Source: an uncultured Prevotella sp. (lineage in GTDB: Bacteria > Bacteroidota > Bacteroidia > Bacteroidales > Bacteroidaceae). From it: a DNA stretch of 64,000 nt. Shown here one piece after another: positions 50,940 through 59,630 of the stretch. Below the pieces are notes generated by a model. It was not told the origin of the DNA and searched no databases. It saw nothing but the letters and a program-made list of their open reading frames with translations. The stretch is taken from assembly GCA_900550035.1 (NCBI GenBank), contig URQS01000009.1:1-64000 (forward strand). Direction: 5' to 3'. The position numbers and the translations under genes are program-made. Within the stretch, counting starts at the first letter, position 1. Every line of letters begins with the position of its first letter.

Positions 50940-52349
50940 TTACTTCTGCGTCATTTCGCAGCGAGCGTCGCCCTCAATATAGCTATAACCATCATACCAG
51001 GCGGTGAAGTTCTGGAACGTAATGGTGAGGTCGTTTGTGAACGTTGCCACTACGGGAGTCTCGGCAGACTCGATGCTTGCGAAGGTGTAATACGTAGCCC
51101 ATGTAGCGGGCTGGATAGTGATGGTCTTGGCATCGAAGTCAACCTTGCCAGTAAAGTCTTCGCCCCAACCGTAGAAGTTGCTTATCTTTACGGTGGTGTC
51201 GTCAACCTTTGTTATGGTCACTTCGTCGGTACGGCTCACCTCCTGCATGCTATAGTCGTCAGAGAAGTAGTCGTAAGCTGTGAGCTTGGCGTTGTAGGTG
51301 CCGCAGAGCTTGTCTACAGTCACATCGGTGTCGCCACCCCAAGTGAATGTGTCCTGACCGCCCTCGCCCACGTCATTGCCGTCGGCATCGTAGCAGATGG
51401 CGTAGAACCATACAGAACCTTTCTGCTTGCTGCCCTCAAAGCCAGAATAGCCGTTGCCGCAGAACATGCCAAGGTCGTACTGCATACTTACCCATACATA
51501 TTCATAGCCGCTGTACGACTCGGTTCCGATAGGCTTAATCTCGTTCGACTCCGGGTCGACCGTGAAGCTGATGTCGAAGCCTTTGGCTCCGTACGGACTT
51601 ACGATAGTATACGAACCGTCGTCGTAAGCCACAATCTCGGCATTGAACTTGTTGCTGCCTTCGGGCAGGTTGGCGGCAGTATATACGCCGTCCTTGCGCC
51701 ACAATTCGCTCTTGGTACGCTGGAATGTGAAGGCGAATGGCTCAGAGTCGGAGTAGGTCTCGTCGCTGCTTGTAGCCACAATGCTGATGGTATACTCGCC
51801 AATGGCAAGAGAGGTGAGCGTGACGCTATTGGTAGATGTCTCGCCCGTATCGCCATTAGACAGCGTATACTTGTAGGCTGTGGCGTGCTCCACAGCGGGC
51901 CACGAAATGGTGACACCGCCATTGCCCGTTGCCGACTCGGCAGATGTGGGCGCTACGAGCGGTATCTGCGGATTGGTGACGGAGGTGATGGTGGCAATAG
52001 GCGATGTGCTGTGCTTGCCGTCGACGGGCGAATACGCCCACACCTTGAGTGTATATTCGGTCTTGGGTTTAAGACCAGTGGTGAGCACCGATGTGGTGTT
52101 TGTGACGCCGCCCAGCACCACCTGCTCGTTGGTGTCGTAGAGTTCGTAGGCATACTGCGACGCTCCTGCAACGGGCTCCCAGCTGAAGGCTATCGAGCTG
52201 ACCGTCTTTACGCCCTCCGTGAGCGAGGGTTGCTGCAACGGAGTCTTGAGGTCGTCGTCGTCGCTGCACGATGTGAACATAGCCGTCGAGAACAATGCCA
52301 CGACGAGCAACATCCCCAGTCGGAGAATGAATGACTTATTGTGTTTCAT
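50940..52349 (-). CDS. Surface lipoprotein with fibronectin type III domains
   Basis: 469 residues. Lipobox at FTSCSDDDD (Cys ~28), the acidic motif after the Cys being the Bacteroidota surface-export signal. Two FN3-like domains follow (~35-125: SIAFSWEPVAGASQYAYELY; ~125-215: GVTISWPAVEHATAYKYTL), then a beta-rich C-terminal region (~215-469) with LWRKDGVYTAANL. It is last of the susC-susD-lipoprotein cluster and by position is a SusE/F-like accessory binding protein. Ligand unknown. Confidence 0.8.
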   Translation of the reverse strand: MKHNKSFILRLGMLLVVALFSTAMFTSCSDDDDLKTPLQQPSLTEGVKTVSSIAFSWEPVAGASQYAYELYDTNEQVVLGGVTNTTSVLTTGLKPKTEYTLKVWAYSPVDGKHSTSPIATITSVTNPQIPLVAPTSAESATGNGGVTISWPAVEHATAYKYTLSNGDTGETSTNSVTLTSLAIGEYTISIVATSSDETYSDSEPFAFTFQRTKSELWRKDGVYTAANLPEGSNKFNAEIVAYDDGSYTIVSPYGAKGFDISFTVDPESNEIKPIGTESYSGYEYVWVSMQYDLGMFCGNGYSGFEGSKQKGSVWFYAICYDADGNDVGEGGQDTFTWGGDTDVTVDKLCGTYNAKLTAYDYFSDDYSMQEVSRTDEVTITKVDDTTVKISNFYGWGEDFTGKVDFDAKTITIQPATWATYYTFASIESAETPVVATFTNDLTITFQNFTAWYDGYSYIEGDARCEMTQK

Positions 52350-52392
52350 AACTCTTGTCGTTTTTTTTATTGATGAATACTATTTACAGTCT

Positions 52393-53379
52393 CTACTCGG
52401 CATTCTCAATCATCGAGTTCCAGTAGCCATAGAGATAGGTATAGCCCGACTGGTCGCCGTTAGTATAGTAGATGTAAGGAACGAGATACATGGCGAAGCT
52501 GCTTGAAGAGCCGCGCATGTCAACCGACGAGTAATCCTCCGACGTGGTGTCGAGCCAGAAATTGACAAAGCTGATACCAGTCTTGTCCTCACCGTCAGGA
52601 TACCATGCGGCATAGTCCTCGTTCTCAACATCTCGCATGAGATACCAGAAACCGCCACCTCCGGGATCATTCAGATAATTGCTATATGGCTGGAAGGCTC
52701 CGTGCCATGTAGAACGGTCGTCGGGATCGAATGCATCGGCAGTGTATACCGACGAGTCTTCCTTGTCCTGAGCCACGATGCTGAACTGAAGGTCAATGCC
52801 CGAACCCAGCCAGTTCTCGATACGGAAACGGTTCTGTCCCTCAAGCCAGTAGATGTCGGAATTGGTAGAGCCGAACTCGTTCTTGCCCCAAACGAACTGT
52901 GCCTGACTGACAACTTTTATCCAGCGAGCCACCATCACGTCATAATTGAATATTGGCGAGCCGTCGGTCTTGACGTAGGGATTGGTCATGTTGTCGGCAA
53001 GACGGATGATGAAGCGATAGGTCTTCAGCATCTCAAGGTTGGGACATCCTATCTCTATCTGAGTCTCCGATTCGCCGTCCTTAAACTCGGCTGAGGTAGG
53101 AATGACGAAAGCCGGGTCGGCATTGTCAACGATTATGGGCACCGTGAGATTGCCCTTGGTGTTGGCACGCTTTAGGGTGATGCTGAAGGTCTGATGATTG
53201 GCATACTCGTCGGGGGTGAGAAGTTCGCTCGCCTTGTTTGACGATGCAAAGTAGACACCAGGATTGTCTTCGCCCACCTGCTTTGCCCACTCGTAGTTGT
53301 CGTCGTCGGAGCAAGCGGTGAATGCCGTAGCCACCATCACGGCGAGCAACGTATATATGATGTTATGTATCTTTCTCAT
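52393..53379 (-). CDS. SusE/F-like lipoprotein, DUF4843/DUF1735-like
   Basis: 328 residues with a lipobox (MVATAFTACSDDDNY, Cys ~23) followed by acidic residues, so surface-exposed. A beta-sandwich region near ~35-140 (GVYFASSNKASELLTPDE; FSITLKRANTKGNLTVPI) resembles the domains found after SusD genes, followed by a C-terminal part rich in Tyr, Trp and Gly (GGGGFWYLMRD; YTYLYGYWNSM). It probably binds the ligand taken up by the SusC/SusD pair. I cannot place it in one family with certainty. Confidence 0.7.
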   Translation of the reverse strand: MRKIHNIIYTLLAVMVATAFTACSDDDNYEWAKQVGEDNPGVYFASSNKASELLTPDEYANHQTFSITLKRANTKGNLTVPIIVDNADPAFVIPTSAEFKDGESETQIEIGCPNLEMLKTYRFIIRLADNMTNPYVKTDGSPIFNYDVMVARWIKVVSQAQFVWGKNEFGSTNSDIYWLEGQNRFRIENWLGSGIDLQFSIVAQDKEDSSVYTADAFDPDDRSTWHGAFQPYSNYLNDPGGGGFWYLMRDVENEDYAAWYPDGEDKTGISFVNFWLDTTSEDYSSVDMRGSSSSFAMYLVPYIYYTNGDQSGYTYLYGYWNSMIENAE

Positions 53380-53408
53380 AGCTGTATGATTTTTGGATGT
53401 GTGTGTAT

Positions 53409-55145
53409 TTACTCGGCTGTTATAGCTCCCGACGGGTTAGGACCTACGATTACAGCAGGATTGTGGTCCTTCTCGGTCTCCGGAATCATATAGTTCATCC
53501 ACGGAGCCACGTAGCCGTCGTACGAGTTGAGCTGCATTGACGAGGCGTAGTTGGTGCCGCTGTACTTGCGCGTCACGGGCAGATTGAGACGCTTGTAGTC
53601 GAAGAACACGAGTCCCTCGCCCCACAACTCTACGCGGCGCTGTATCATGAGCGCGTCGATGAAGTCGTCCATAGTGGTGGCATTGCATGTATACGAGCCG
53701 TCAGTGTAGCGATTGGTGTTGACCCACTCTTGCAGTGCGGCTGCAGCAGCTGCTACGCCTTGGGTGTGGGCTATTGCCTCAAAGTAGTCGAACTGGATCT
53801 CCTCTATACGCATCAGCGGCAACGAGGCGATGAGTCCTACAGTAAGGTCGGTAGTGTTGCCACTGCCCGGACGGAACTTAAGGTTGCAGTAGGCAGGCAG
53901 TGTCGACCACTTCTCGCCCGACACATTAGTCTTATAGCCAGCGGGAACAGTGGCAGAGCCGGCATCATTGGGATTAATCCACGAAGCGCGGCGCCAGTCG
54001 TTGTCGCCAATCTTATCGTACAGCGCCTTGCCGATGCAGCGATAGGCGTTGTATTTAGTAGTGCCCATGCCCCACTCTGTCTCGGCAGCCATCCATCCGA
54101 GGAAGGTGTACCATGAGAGCTCATTGATCTGCTCCTTCGAGTTGACGAGTGTACCCAGCATCCACGAGTCGTTGGCGGTGTTGAATCCAGTAGTAGGGTC
54201 GCTCCATTCAGCTTCGGTGAGTGGATGGTAGCCGTCCGAAGCAAGTGCTTTCTGTGCATAGTGAGCAGCCTTGGCATAGCAGTCGGCAGCCGAATTGATG
54301 CCAAGCTTGTCGTAGCCGTCGTCGGCACTCTCAGCCTCAATCTGCTTCTGCAGGTCGGCGGCACTCTGCTCGAATCGCGAAGCCATCTCAAGCCACAGTC
54401 GGGTCTTCAGTCCGTAGATGACGCTGCGGTCCATATACGCCTTGATAGAGCGTGTATAGCCGGCGAGACATTCCTCGGCACGGTTGAGGTCGGTCATAAT
54501 GAAGCGATACATGGTGTAGAAGGGAGCACACGGATTGTTGTAGAGGTCTTGCGTGGGAGTGGTCTCCTTCACTATAGGCACGGTGACGCCGTAGCTGCCG
54601 AGCGTCGTAGCCTCATCGTCGAGCGCCTTCACACCCGTCTTCTTGTACTCGAAGAGACGTGCAAGGTCAAGATAGAGCATGGCACGATAGCCGTAGCCCT
54701 GACCCAGATACTGCTTGGCAACTTCATTGCCGCCATTGACGGCCTGATTGCCGATGCTGATGACGTTGTTGGCGTTCTTGATGAAGTTGTAATAGTAGAA
54801 GTAAGAGTAATAGTAGGCATAGCGCAGCGACGAGCCGTCCTCGGTATATATCCAGTAGTTGTAGCCGTTGTCGCTCATGGGGAAGTCGGCACACAGCAGG
54901 TCGCGCATGTACATCTGGCAGGGATAGCCCCAGTCCTGGGTATAATAGGTAGAGCCGAAGGTGTTCCATGTGACGAGAAACGAGGGCAGCGAGTTGGCAA
55001 GATACTGCAGCGACTTGCTGTTGGAGGCTATCTGTCCGGGCACAGCCATGTCCTTAGGCGTAGTCTCGTCGATGCACGCCGTGTTGCAGCAAAGCGTCAG
55101 TGCAGCAACCGATGCGAGCAGCGTGTTCTTTATATATCTTTTCAT
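53409..55145 (-). CDS. RagB/SusD-family surface lipoprotein
   Basis: 578 residues with a lipobox at LCCNTACIDET (Cys ~24). The SusD-type TPR helices are visible (YGYRAMLYLDLARLFEYKK ~150; SLPLMRIEEIQFDYFEAIAH ~455; DDFIDALMIQRRVELWGEGLVFFDYKR near the C-terminus). It is intact, unlike the susD at 9109. It forms the lid of the SusC transporter encoded 49 bp upstream on the same strand. The substrate cannot be told; no glycoside hydrolase is in this cluster, but a C10 protease is nearby, which may point to protein or peptide use. Confidence 0.93.
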   Translation of the reverse strand: MKRYIKNTLLASVAALTLCCNTACIDETTPKDMAVPGQIASNSKSLQYLANSLPSFLVTWNTFGSTYYTQDWGYPCQMYMRDLLCADFPMSDNGYNYWIYTEDGSSLRYAYYYSYFYYYNFIKNANNVISIGNQAVNGGNEVAKQYLGQGYGYRAMLYLDLARLFEYKKTGVKALDDEATTLGSYGVTVPIVKETTPTQDLYNNPCAPFYTMYRFIMTDLNRAEECLAGYTRSIKAYMDRSVIYGLKTRLWLEMASRFEQSAADLQKQIEAESADDGYDKLGINSAADCYAKAAHYAQKALASDGYHPLTEAEWSDPTTGFNTANDSWMLGTLVNSKEQINELSWYTFLGWMAAETEWGMGTTKYNAYRCIGKALYDKIGDNDWRRASWINPNDAGSATVPAGYKTNVSGEKWSTLPAYCNLKFRPGSGNTTDLTVGLIASLPLMRIEEIQFDYFEAIAHTQGVAAAAAALQEWVNTNRYTDGSYTCNATTMDDFIDALMIQRRVELWGEGLVFFDYKRLNLPVTRKYSGTNYASSMQLNSYDGYVAPWMNYMIPETEKDHNPAVIVGPNPSGAITAE

Positions 55146-55194
55146 GATTGTATGCTTTTAGAGGTTATACGTATTGAATATACCTTAATATAGA

Positions 55195-58100
55195 TTAGAA
55201 CTGCACGGTTATGCCGCCAGTGAAGGTGCGCACCTGAGCGTAAGAACTCTCAGACGATGAGCCCCAGAAACTGCTGCGCGGGTCGAATCCCTTGCGCTTG
55301 CTCAGATAGCAGAGGTTCTCGCCCGATGCATATACACGCACATTGGTGAGTCCGAGCTTGGCAATGAGCTGCTTGGGCAGTGTGTAGCCTATGTTGATGT
55401 TCTGCAGAGTGAGCGTAGAAGCATTGGTGAGGAATCGGTCGGACGTTCCGTTGCAGCTGGTGTCGTTGTCCTTGACAGCATACTGGAAGCGCGGAATCTG
55501 ACTGCCGGTGTTGGTCTCCGACCATGCCTTGAGCACATCCTTGTGCAGCGAGAATCCGGTATTGCCCGACGATGGGTTGCCCATGAGTGCCTGGTAGCCG
55601 TAGTCCATAGCCTTGCCGCCGATAGAATAGTTCATGGTGACCGAGAGGTCGAAACCGTAGAGGCTCAACGTGGTGCTGAGTCCGCCATACAGTGTTGGGT
55701 CGGCCGAACCGCAGTTGAAGTAAGACGCCGACGTATTGGTAGTGGTGGTAGAGAGCTCGCCGGTCTGTGCGTCTCTGACATACCACATCGACTGTCCCTC
55801 ATCGTTCACTCCGGCGTACTTCTTCAGACGGAATGTGTGCAGAGGCAGACCCTCGCCAATGAAGTACGGGTCGCTTACGTAGCCATAGTTGCCTTCAAGC
55901 TCGCTACCCTTCTTGTCGGGATGCAGCTTGGTCACCTTGTTCTTGTAGTGTGTAGCGTTGAGATTGATCATCCAGTTGATGTCCTTGGTGCGGATGGGAT
56001 TGAAGTGGAGGTCGAACTCCACACCCTGGTTCACCATATCGCCTACGTTGTCGTACGAACCTGAATAGCCGCCCGAGAATGGCACATTGACAAAGCAGAG
56101 CATGTCGGTGGTCTTGCGGTGGAAGTATTCCACGCTACCCGTGATGCGGCGCTTGAGCAGTTCGAACTCAAAGCCCATGTTGAAGTTGGAGTTGGTCTCC
56201 CATGTGATGTTGGGGTTGCCCACGGTGTTCTGCACGAATGCCACCTCGCCGTTGAAGTTGCTGAGATAGTAGGTGTCGGTGTAACGATAGTCGCCGATGG
56301 CATCGTTGCCCTGCTGTCCCCACGAAGCCTTCAGCTTGAGCATGTCAATCCACGACGACTTGAACCACGACTCCTTGGACAGTATCCATGCGCCACCGAA
56401 CGAGTAGAAGTCGCCCCAGCGATGGTCGGGATGGAAGCGTGACGAAGCGTCGCGACGATAGGACATCTGTGCAAAGTAGCGTCCGTCGTAGTCGTACATC
56501 AAGCGCGAGAAGTAGCCCTCGGTGTTGTAGTCGCTCGACGAGCCGCCGTTGTGCATCTCCTTCACAGAAGCGTCGAGTTCGGGAGCGTCGAAATAAGAGA
56601 ACATCTGCTGGCGCGAACCGAAGAGGTAGTTGTACTTGTACTTATAGTTCTCGTGGCCGAGCATGATGGTGGCGTTGTGCTTGCCGAACGAGCGTGTATA
56701 ATTGGCTATCTGCTGGAAGTTGAGCGTGAATGTCTGATAGTTGGTCTTGTCCACCTCGCCGCCAGGCACGGTAGTCACGGTGTTGCCGTAGAACGACTGT
56801 GTGGTAGAAGTGTTTTTCCATTCGTTGTTGGTAACAGTGCCGTTGACGGTAAACTTCAGTCCTTCAATCGGAGTGATGTCGGCAAAGCCGTTGAGGGTCA
56901 TCACGTTGGCGAAGGTAGTGTTGGCATTGAGCGAGTTGGTCTGGAGCACGTTGCGTGCCGGCTCAAGATTCGACGGACGGTTCATGCCGGCATTCTCGCC
57001 AGCTCCGTAGTCGTACATGCGTCCGTGCTCGTCGCGCATGATATTGCCGTCGCCGTCGCGCAGATAGACGGGATAGATAGGCGCAAAGCGTGTGCTTATG
57101 TCGAAGAGCGACTGCGAGCCGTCGCCTACGTCGTGCTGGTCGGTGTGTGTATAGTTCATGTTGGCACCAAGCTTGAGCCACTTCTTAGCCTGATAGTCGG
57201 CCTTGATGCGTGCGGTGTAGCGCTCGAAGTCGGAGCAATATACCACACCCTCATTCTTCAGATAGCCGAGCGATGCGTAGAAGTTCATCTTCTCGGTGCC
57301 GCCCGTGATGTTGAGGTTGTACTCCTGGCGCAGTCCGGTGCGGAACGCCTCGTCAACCCAGTTGTCGGGTGTAAGCGTATAGAACTTGCCGCCATAATAT
57401 ACGCGGTTGCCCAGCGTGGCATGGGGGTTCATACGGCCGTTGGTGCCGATGAGATACTGGCCGTCGGGAACAGAATAAACGAGATAGCCCAGTCCGCCCT
57501 TGTCGCCGGTGAGTCCAAGGGTGCTGTTGGCTGTGGCATGGGCGTCGAAAGCCGACATGCCCTTGTCGCGTACGTTATAATTATACAGAGCCTTGTAGTA
57601 AGCCTCGTAGTATTGTGCGGGGTTGGTAATGCGGTCGTAATCGACCGTGGCACGATTGTTGGCACCCCACTTTGCATCGAAAGTGATGGTGGCACGTTCG
57701 CGCGAACCACGCTTGGTGGTAATCATAATGACACCGTTAGCACCGCGCGCTCCGTATAGTGCGTTTGATGCGGCGTCCTTAAGCACGGTAATGTTAGCTA
57801 CGTCGTTAGGGTTAAGGTTGTTCCATCCGCCGTCGTAGGGTGCGCCGTCCACAATAATGAGTGGCGACGTGCCGGCATTGATCGAGCCGAATCCGCGAAT
57901 GGCAAACGACGGTGTGGCTGTAGGCGAACCGCTCGTATTGGTCATCTGTACACCTGCCACCTCGCCCTGCAGTCCGCTGAACACATTGGTGAGCTGCTTC
58001 TTCTCAAGAATGTCGCTCTTTACTACTCCAGCCGAACCGGTGAACGACGATTTCTTCTGCTGGCCGAATGCCACTACCAATACGTCGTCGAGCTGCTGCT

Positions 58101-58392
58101 GTGTAGAATGCAAGCTGATGCGCATTCCGGCTTGTGCCTTGGCTGTCTGCGACTCCATACCAACGTATGTCACTACAATCTCGGTTCCGCGCTTCACTCC
58201 GTTGGGCAGTGTGAACTTGCCGTCGATGTCGGTGACAACACCTTGCTTCACTCCCTTCACCTTAACCTGGGCACCAATGACGGGCTCGCCATTCTCGTCG
58301 ACGACCGTTCCGCTGTATGTGCCACTCGATTGCGCCATGGCTTGGGCTGACGCTGCAAGTAACGCAGATGCTAAAATTACTCGTGCTTTCAT
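55195..58392 (-). CDS. SusC/RagA-family TonB-linked outer-membrane transporter
   Basis: 1065 residues from the ATG at 58392, chosen because the signal peptide begins there (VILASALLAASAQAMAQS). Order: carboxypeptidase-regulatory-like domain (~25-105; GTVVDENGEPVIGAQVKVKG), a TonB box (DDVLVVAFGQQKKSS), plug with LQGEVAGVQMTN and VLKDAASNALYGARGANGV, then the barrel ending VRTFTGGITVQF. It imports the ligand caught by SusD. A full consensus promoter and a terminator-like hairpin lie in the leader. Confidence 0.95.
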   Translation of the reverse strand: MKARVILASALLAASAQAMAQSSGTYSGTVVDENGEPVIGAQVKVKGVKQGVVTDIDGKFTLPNGVKRGTEIVVTYVGMESQTAKAQAGMRISLHSTQQQLDDVLVVAFGQQKKSSFTGSAGVVKSDILEKKQLTNVFSGLQGEVAGVQMTNTSGSPTATPSFAIRGFGSINAGTSPLIIVDGAPYDGGWNNLNPNDVANITVLKDAASNALYGARGANGVIMITTKRGSRERATITFDAKWGANNRATVDYDRITNPAQYYEAYYKALYNYNVRDKGMSAFDAHATANSTLGLTGDKGGLGYLVYSVPDGQYLIGTNGRMNPHATLGNRVYYGGKFYTLTPDNWVDEAFRTGLRQEYNLNITGGTEKMNFYASLGYLKNEGVVYCSDFERYTARIKADYQAKKWLKLGANMNYTHTDQHDVGDGSQSLFDISTRFAPIYPVYLRDGDGNIMRDEHGRMYDYGAGENAGMNRPSNLEPARNVLQTNSLNANTTFANVMTLNGFADITPIEGLKFTVNGTVTNNEWKNTSTTQSFYGNTVTTVPGGEVDKTNYQTFTLNFQQIANYTRSFGKHNATIMLGHENYKYKYNYLFGSRQQMFSYFDAPELDASVKEMHNGGSSSDYNTEGYFSRLMYDYDGRYFAQMSYRRDASSRFHPDHRWGDFYSFGGAWILSKESWFKSSWIDMLKLKASWGQQGNDAIGDYRYTDTYYLSNFNGEVAFVQNTVGNPNITWETNSNFNMGFEFELLKRRITGSVEYFHRKTTDMLCFVNVPFSGGYSGSYDNVGDMVNQGVEFDLHFNPIRTKDINWMINLNATHYKNKVTKLHPDKKGSELEGNYGYVSDPYFIGEGLPLHTFRLKKYAGVNDEGQSMWYVRDAQTGELSTTTTNTSASYFNCGSADPTLYGGLSTTLSLYGFDLSVTMNYSIGGKAMDYGYQALMGNPSSGNTGFSLHKDVLKAWSETNTGSQIPRFQYAVKDNDTSCNGTSDRFLTNASTLTLQNINIGYTLPKQLIAKLGLTNVRVYASGENLCYLSKRKGFDPRSSFWGSSSESSYAQVRTFTGGITVQF

Positions 58393-58419
58393 AACATTAT
58401 GCTTTTCAAATTTCCAAAA

Positions 58420-58448
58420 AAGGCACATATACTAATAACATGTGCCTT
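58420..58448 (-). promoter_or_regulatory. Terminator-like hairpin in the susC leader
   Basis: On the minus strand AAGGCACAT pairs with ATGTGCCTT over an 11-base loop, and the stem ends in a T-run (CCTTTTTTGG). It lies ~25 bp below the -7 box and 28 bp before the ATG, so it should form in the 5' untranslated leader. It may be an attenuator. Confidence 0.6.
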
Positions 58449-58472
58449 ATGTTTATACTCTAATTATAGATG

Positions 58473-58503
58473 CAAATTTATGAAATTTATATAAAATTAC
58501 AAA
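58473..58503 (-). promoter_or_regulatory. Promoter of the second SusC/SusD operon
   Basis: On the minus strand TTTG (58503-58500), 19 bp, TAAATTTG (58480-58473). Full consensus match. The rest of 58504-58670 is AT-rich with nothing else I can name. Confidence 0.8.
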
Positions 58504-58670
58504 TAAAAATTCGGACTTTTTTCAACACTTTTGTGTTAAATTGATATTCTGCAAAAGAAAATAAAATCAGAATAACACAAACAACATAATATCACATTAC
58601 AATCTGTTATTCTGTTAACATTAACAGACGACACAAAAACAACAATTATTGGATATTTTAATAATAAAGT

Positions 58671-58704
58671 AAAAAAAACAGCGGAGAGCCTGCGCACTCC
58701 GCTG
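58671..58704 (-). terminator. Terminator of the DUF3791/DUF3990 cassette
   Basis: On the minus strand CAGCGGAG pairs with CTCCGCTG, followed by TTTTTTTT. It lies 29 bp past the last cassette gene. Confidence 0.85.
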
Positions 58705-58732
58705 CAATAAGTCTAACACAACAATAATAATG

Positions 58733-58939
58733 TTAGTATACTTGCAATTCTCTCACCACATCATCCACAATATATCCGTCGCTCATCAAATACAACAATG
58801 AGCGTTCGTCGTGAAGCAAATCACACGTTCGGCTATTCTGAAATATGTCAAATGCTCTTTCAGGCGAAACATCAAGACGTTGGGCAAGCAATACACACAC
58901 TCGTCCTATCTTCATCCATAGTTGAGAATCTCTAAGCAT
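58733..58939 (-). CDS. DUF3791-family small protein
   Basis: 68 residues (MLRDSQLWMKIGRVCVLLAQ ... LLYLMSDGYIVDDVVREL). The all-helical pattern with a C-terminal hydrophobic-acidic helix matches DUF3791, small proteins commonly encoded next to DUF3990 ADP-ribosyltransferase-like proteins. By position it could be an antitoxin or partner subunit. Its ATG overlaps the end of the damaged DUF3990 frame (ATGCTTAG), showing the old translational coupling. Cytoplasmic. Confidence 0.65.
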   Translation of the reverse strand: MLRDSQLWMKIGRVCVLLAQRLDVSPERAFDIFQNSRTCDLLHDERSLLYLMSDGYIVDDVVRELQVY

Positions 58940-59260
58940 AGTCGTCCTCCTTTCTTGCTAAATCATTAAGTGGTTCGGCTTTTATAAAACGTAAGCATTT
59001 ATCAAGCAAAGACTGAGATATTATACAGATATCTTGCACGTGGCATTTTGCTGTATAAAATCCATATCAAGTTCATACACATTCAGCCATTGTGGCAACC
59101 CCATATTTACGATACGTGTAGCCCAACTAACAGCTTGTTTCCTTATATCAGTAACATAAAATCCTTTGCCGAAATCAAGATTATCCCGACCTATTAGGCA
59201 TAGTGGATTTTCGACTATGCATGTCGCACCATGATAAACCTTACGCATACTTTTATACAT
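58932..59260 (-). pseudogene. DUF3990 (ADP-ribosyltransferase-like toxin) gene with internal deletion
   Basis: The first 79 codons (59260-59021) read MRKVYHGATCIVENP ... LDFGKGFYVTDIRKQAVSWA ... YELDMDF and stop. H-G and the DFGKGFYVT segment are the NAD-binding-like N-terminus of DUF3990, whose members are usually ~150 residues or more. In another frame downstream (about 59045-58932) comes ICIISQSLLDKCLRFIKAEP then LNDLARKEDDYA, the typical C-terminal end of the family. About 50-70 codons in the middle are missing and the frame is lost, so the toxin is probably dead. It starts one base after the stop of the upstream DUF3791 gene. Confidence 0.7.
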
Positions 59261-59536
59261 TTAACTTTTAGCCTCAAGCCTGTGCAAAGCCGTAAGCAAA
59301 TCCTCTACAACATATTCCATGCTTTGGGTATGTAAAGGATCAAGCCGAGTGGTCAGCCCATGCATCAGACCCACTTTACGCAGCCGTTGATACATCTCCC
59401 TACGACTACATCCTTCAGCCTTCGCCGTGGCATCAACGCACATTGCAGCGAAAGCCAATGTCTGCTGTACTTCTGCTATATTCATAGCTGTATATACTTC
59501 TATTATTAATTTTTTATTTATAGGAGTTTTCTGCAA
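59261..59536 (-). CDS. DUF3791-family small protein, first cistron
   Basis: 91 residues. The helical core AFAAMCVDATAKAEGCSRRE and the YQRLRKVGLMHGL ... DPLHTQSMEYVVEDLLTAL pattern (with the L-H-T-Q-S motif) is that of DUF3791. It directly precedes the DUF3990 gene (adjacent stop and start), as in predicted DUF3791-DUF3990 toxin-antitoxin or host-interaction cassettes. The start could be an internal ATG at residue 18 (MNIAEVQQTL), nearer to the usual length. Cytoplasmic. Confidence 0.7.
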   Translation of the reverse strand: MQKTPINKKLIIEVYTAMNIAEVQQTLAFAAMCVDATAKAEGCSRREMYQRLRKVGLMHGLTTRLDPLHTQSMEYVVEDLLTALHRLEAKS

Positions 59537-59582
59537 ATATAAACAAAAAAATCGAGATATGATACGTTCGTAAAAATATAAA

Positions 59583-59630
59583 TTCTTCTATATAGTCAAT
59601 CTCTTGCTGTTGTGTAGTGCGCCAGAAATA
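59583..59630 (-). pseudogene. 16-codon fragment of a DUF4143 ATPase at the 3' end of regulator 2
   Basis: In one frame it reads YFWRTTQQQEIDYIEE, identical to a segment of the ATPase at 63582 (YFWRTTQQQEIDYIEECDG). It overlaps the last 15 codons of regulator 2 in a different frame and supplies that protein's odd C-terminal tail and stop codon. A rearrangement scar. Confidence 0.85.

Noticed and set aside
56551..57759. 402-codon plus-strand frame opposite the second susC
   Set aside because: Antisense shadow of a conserved transporter gene.
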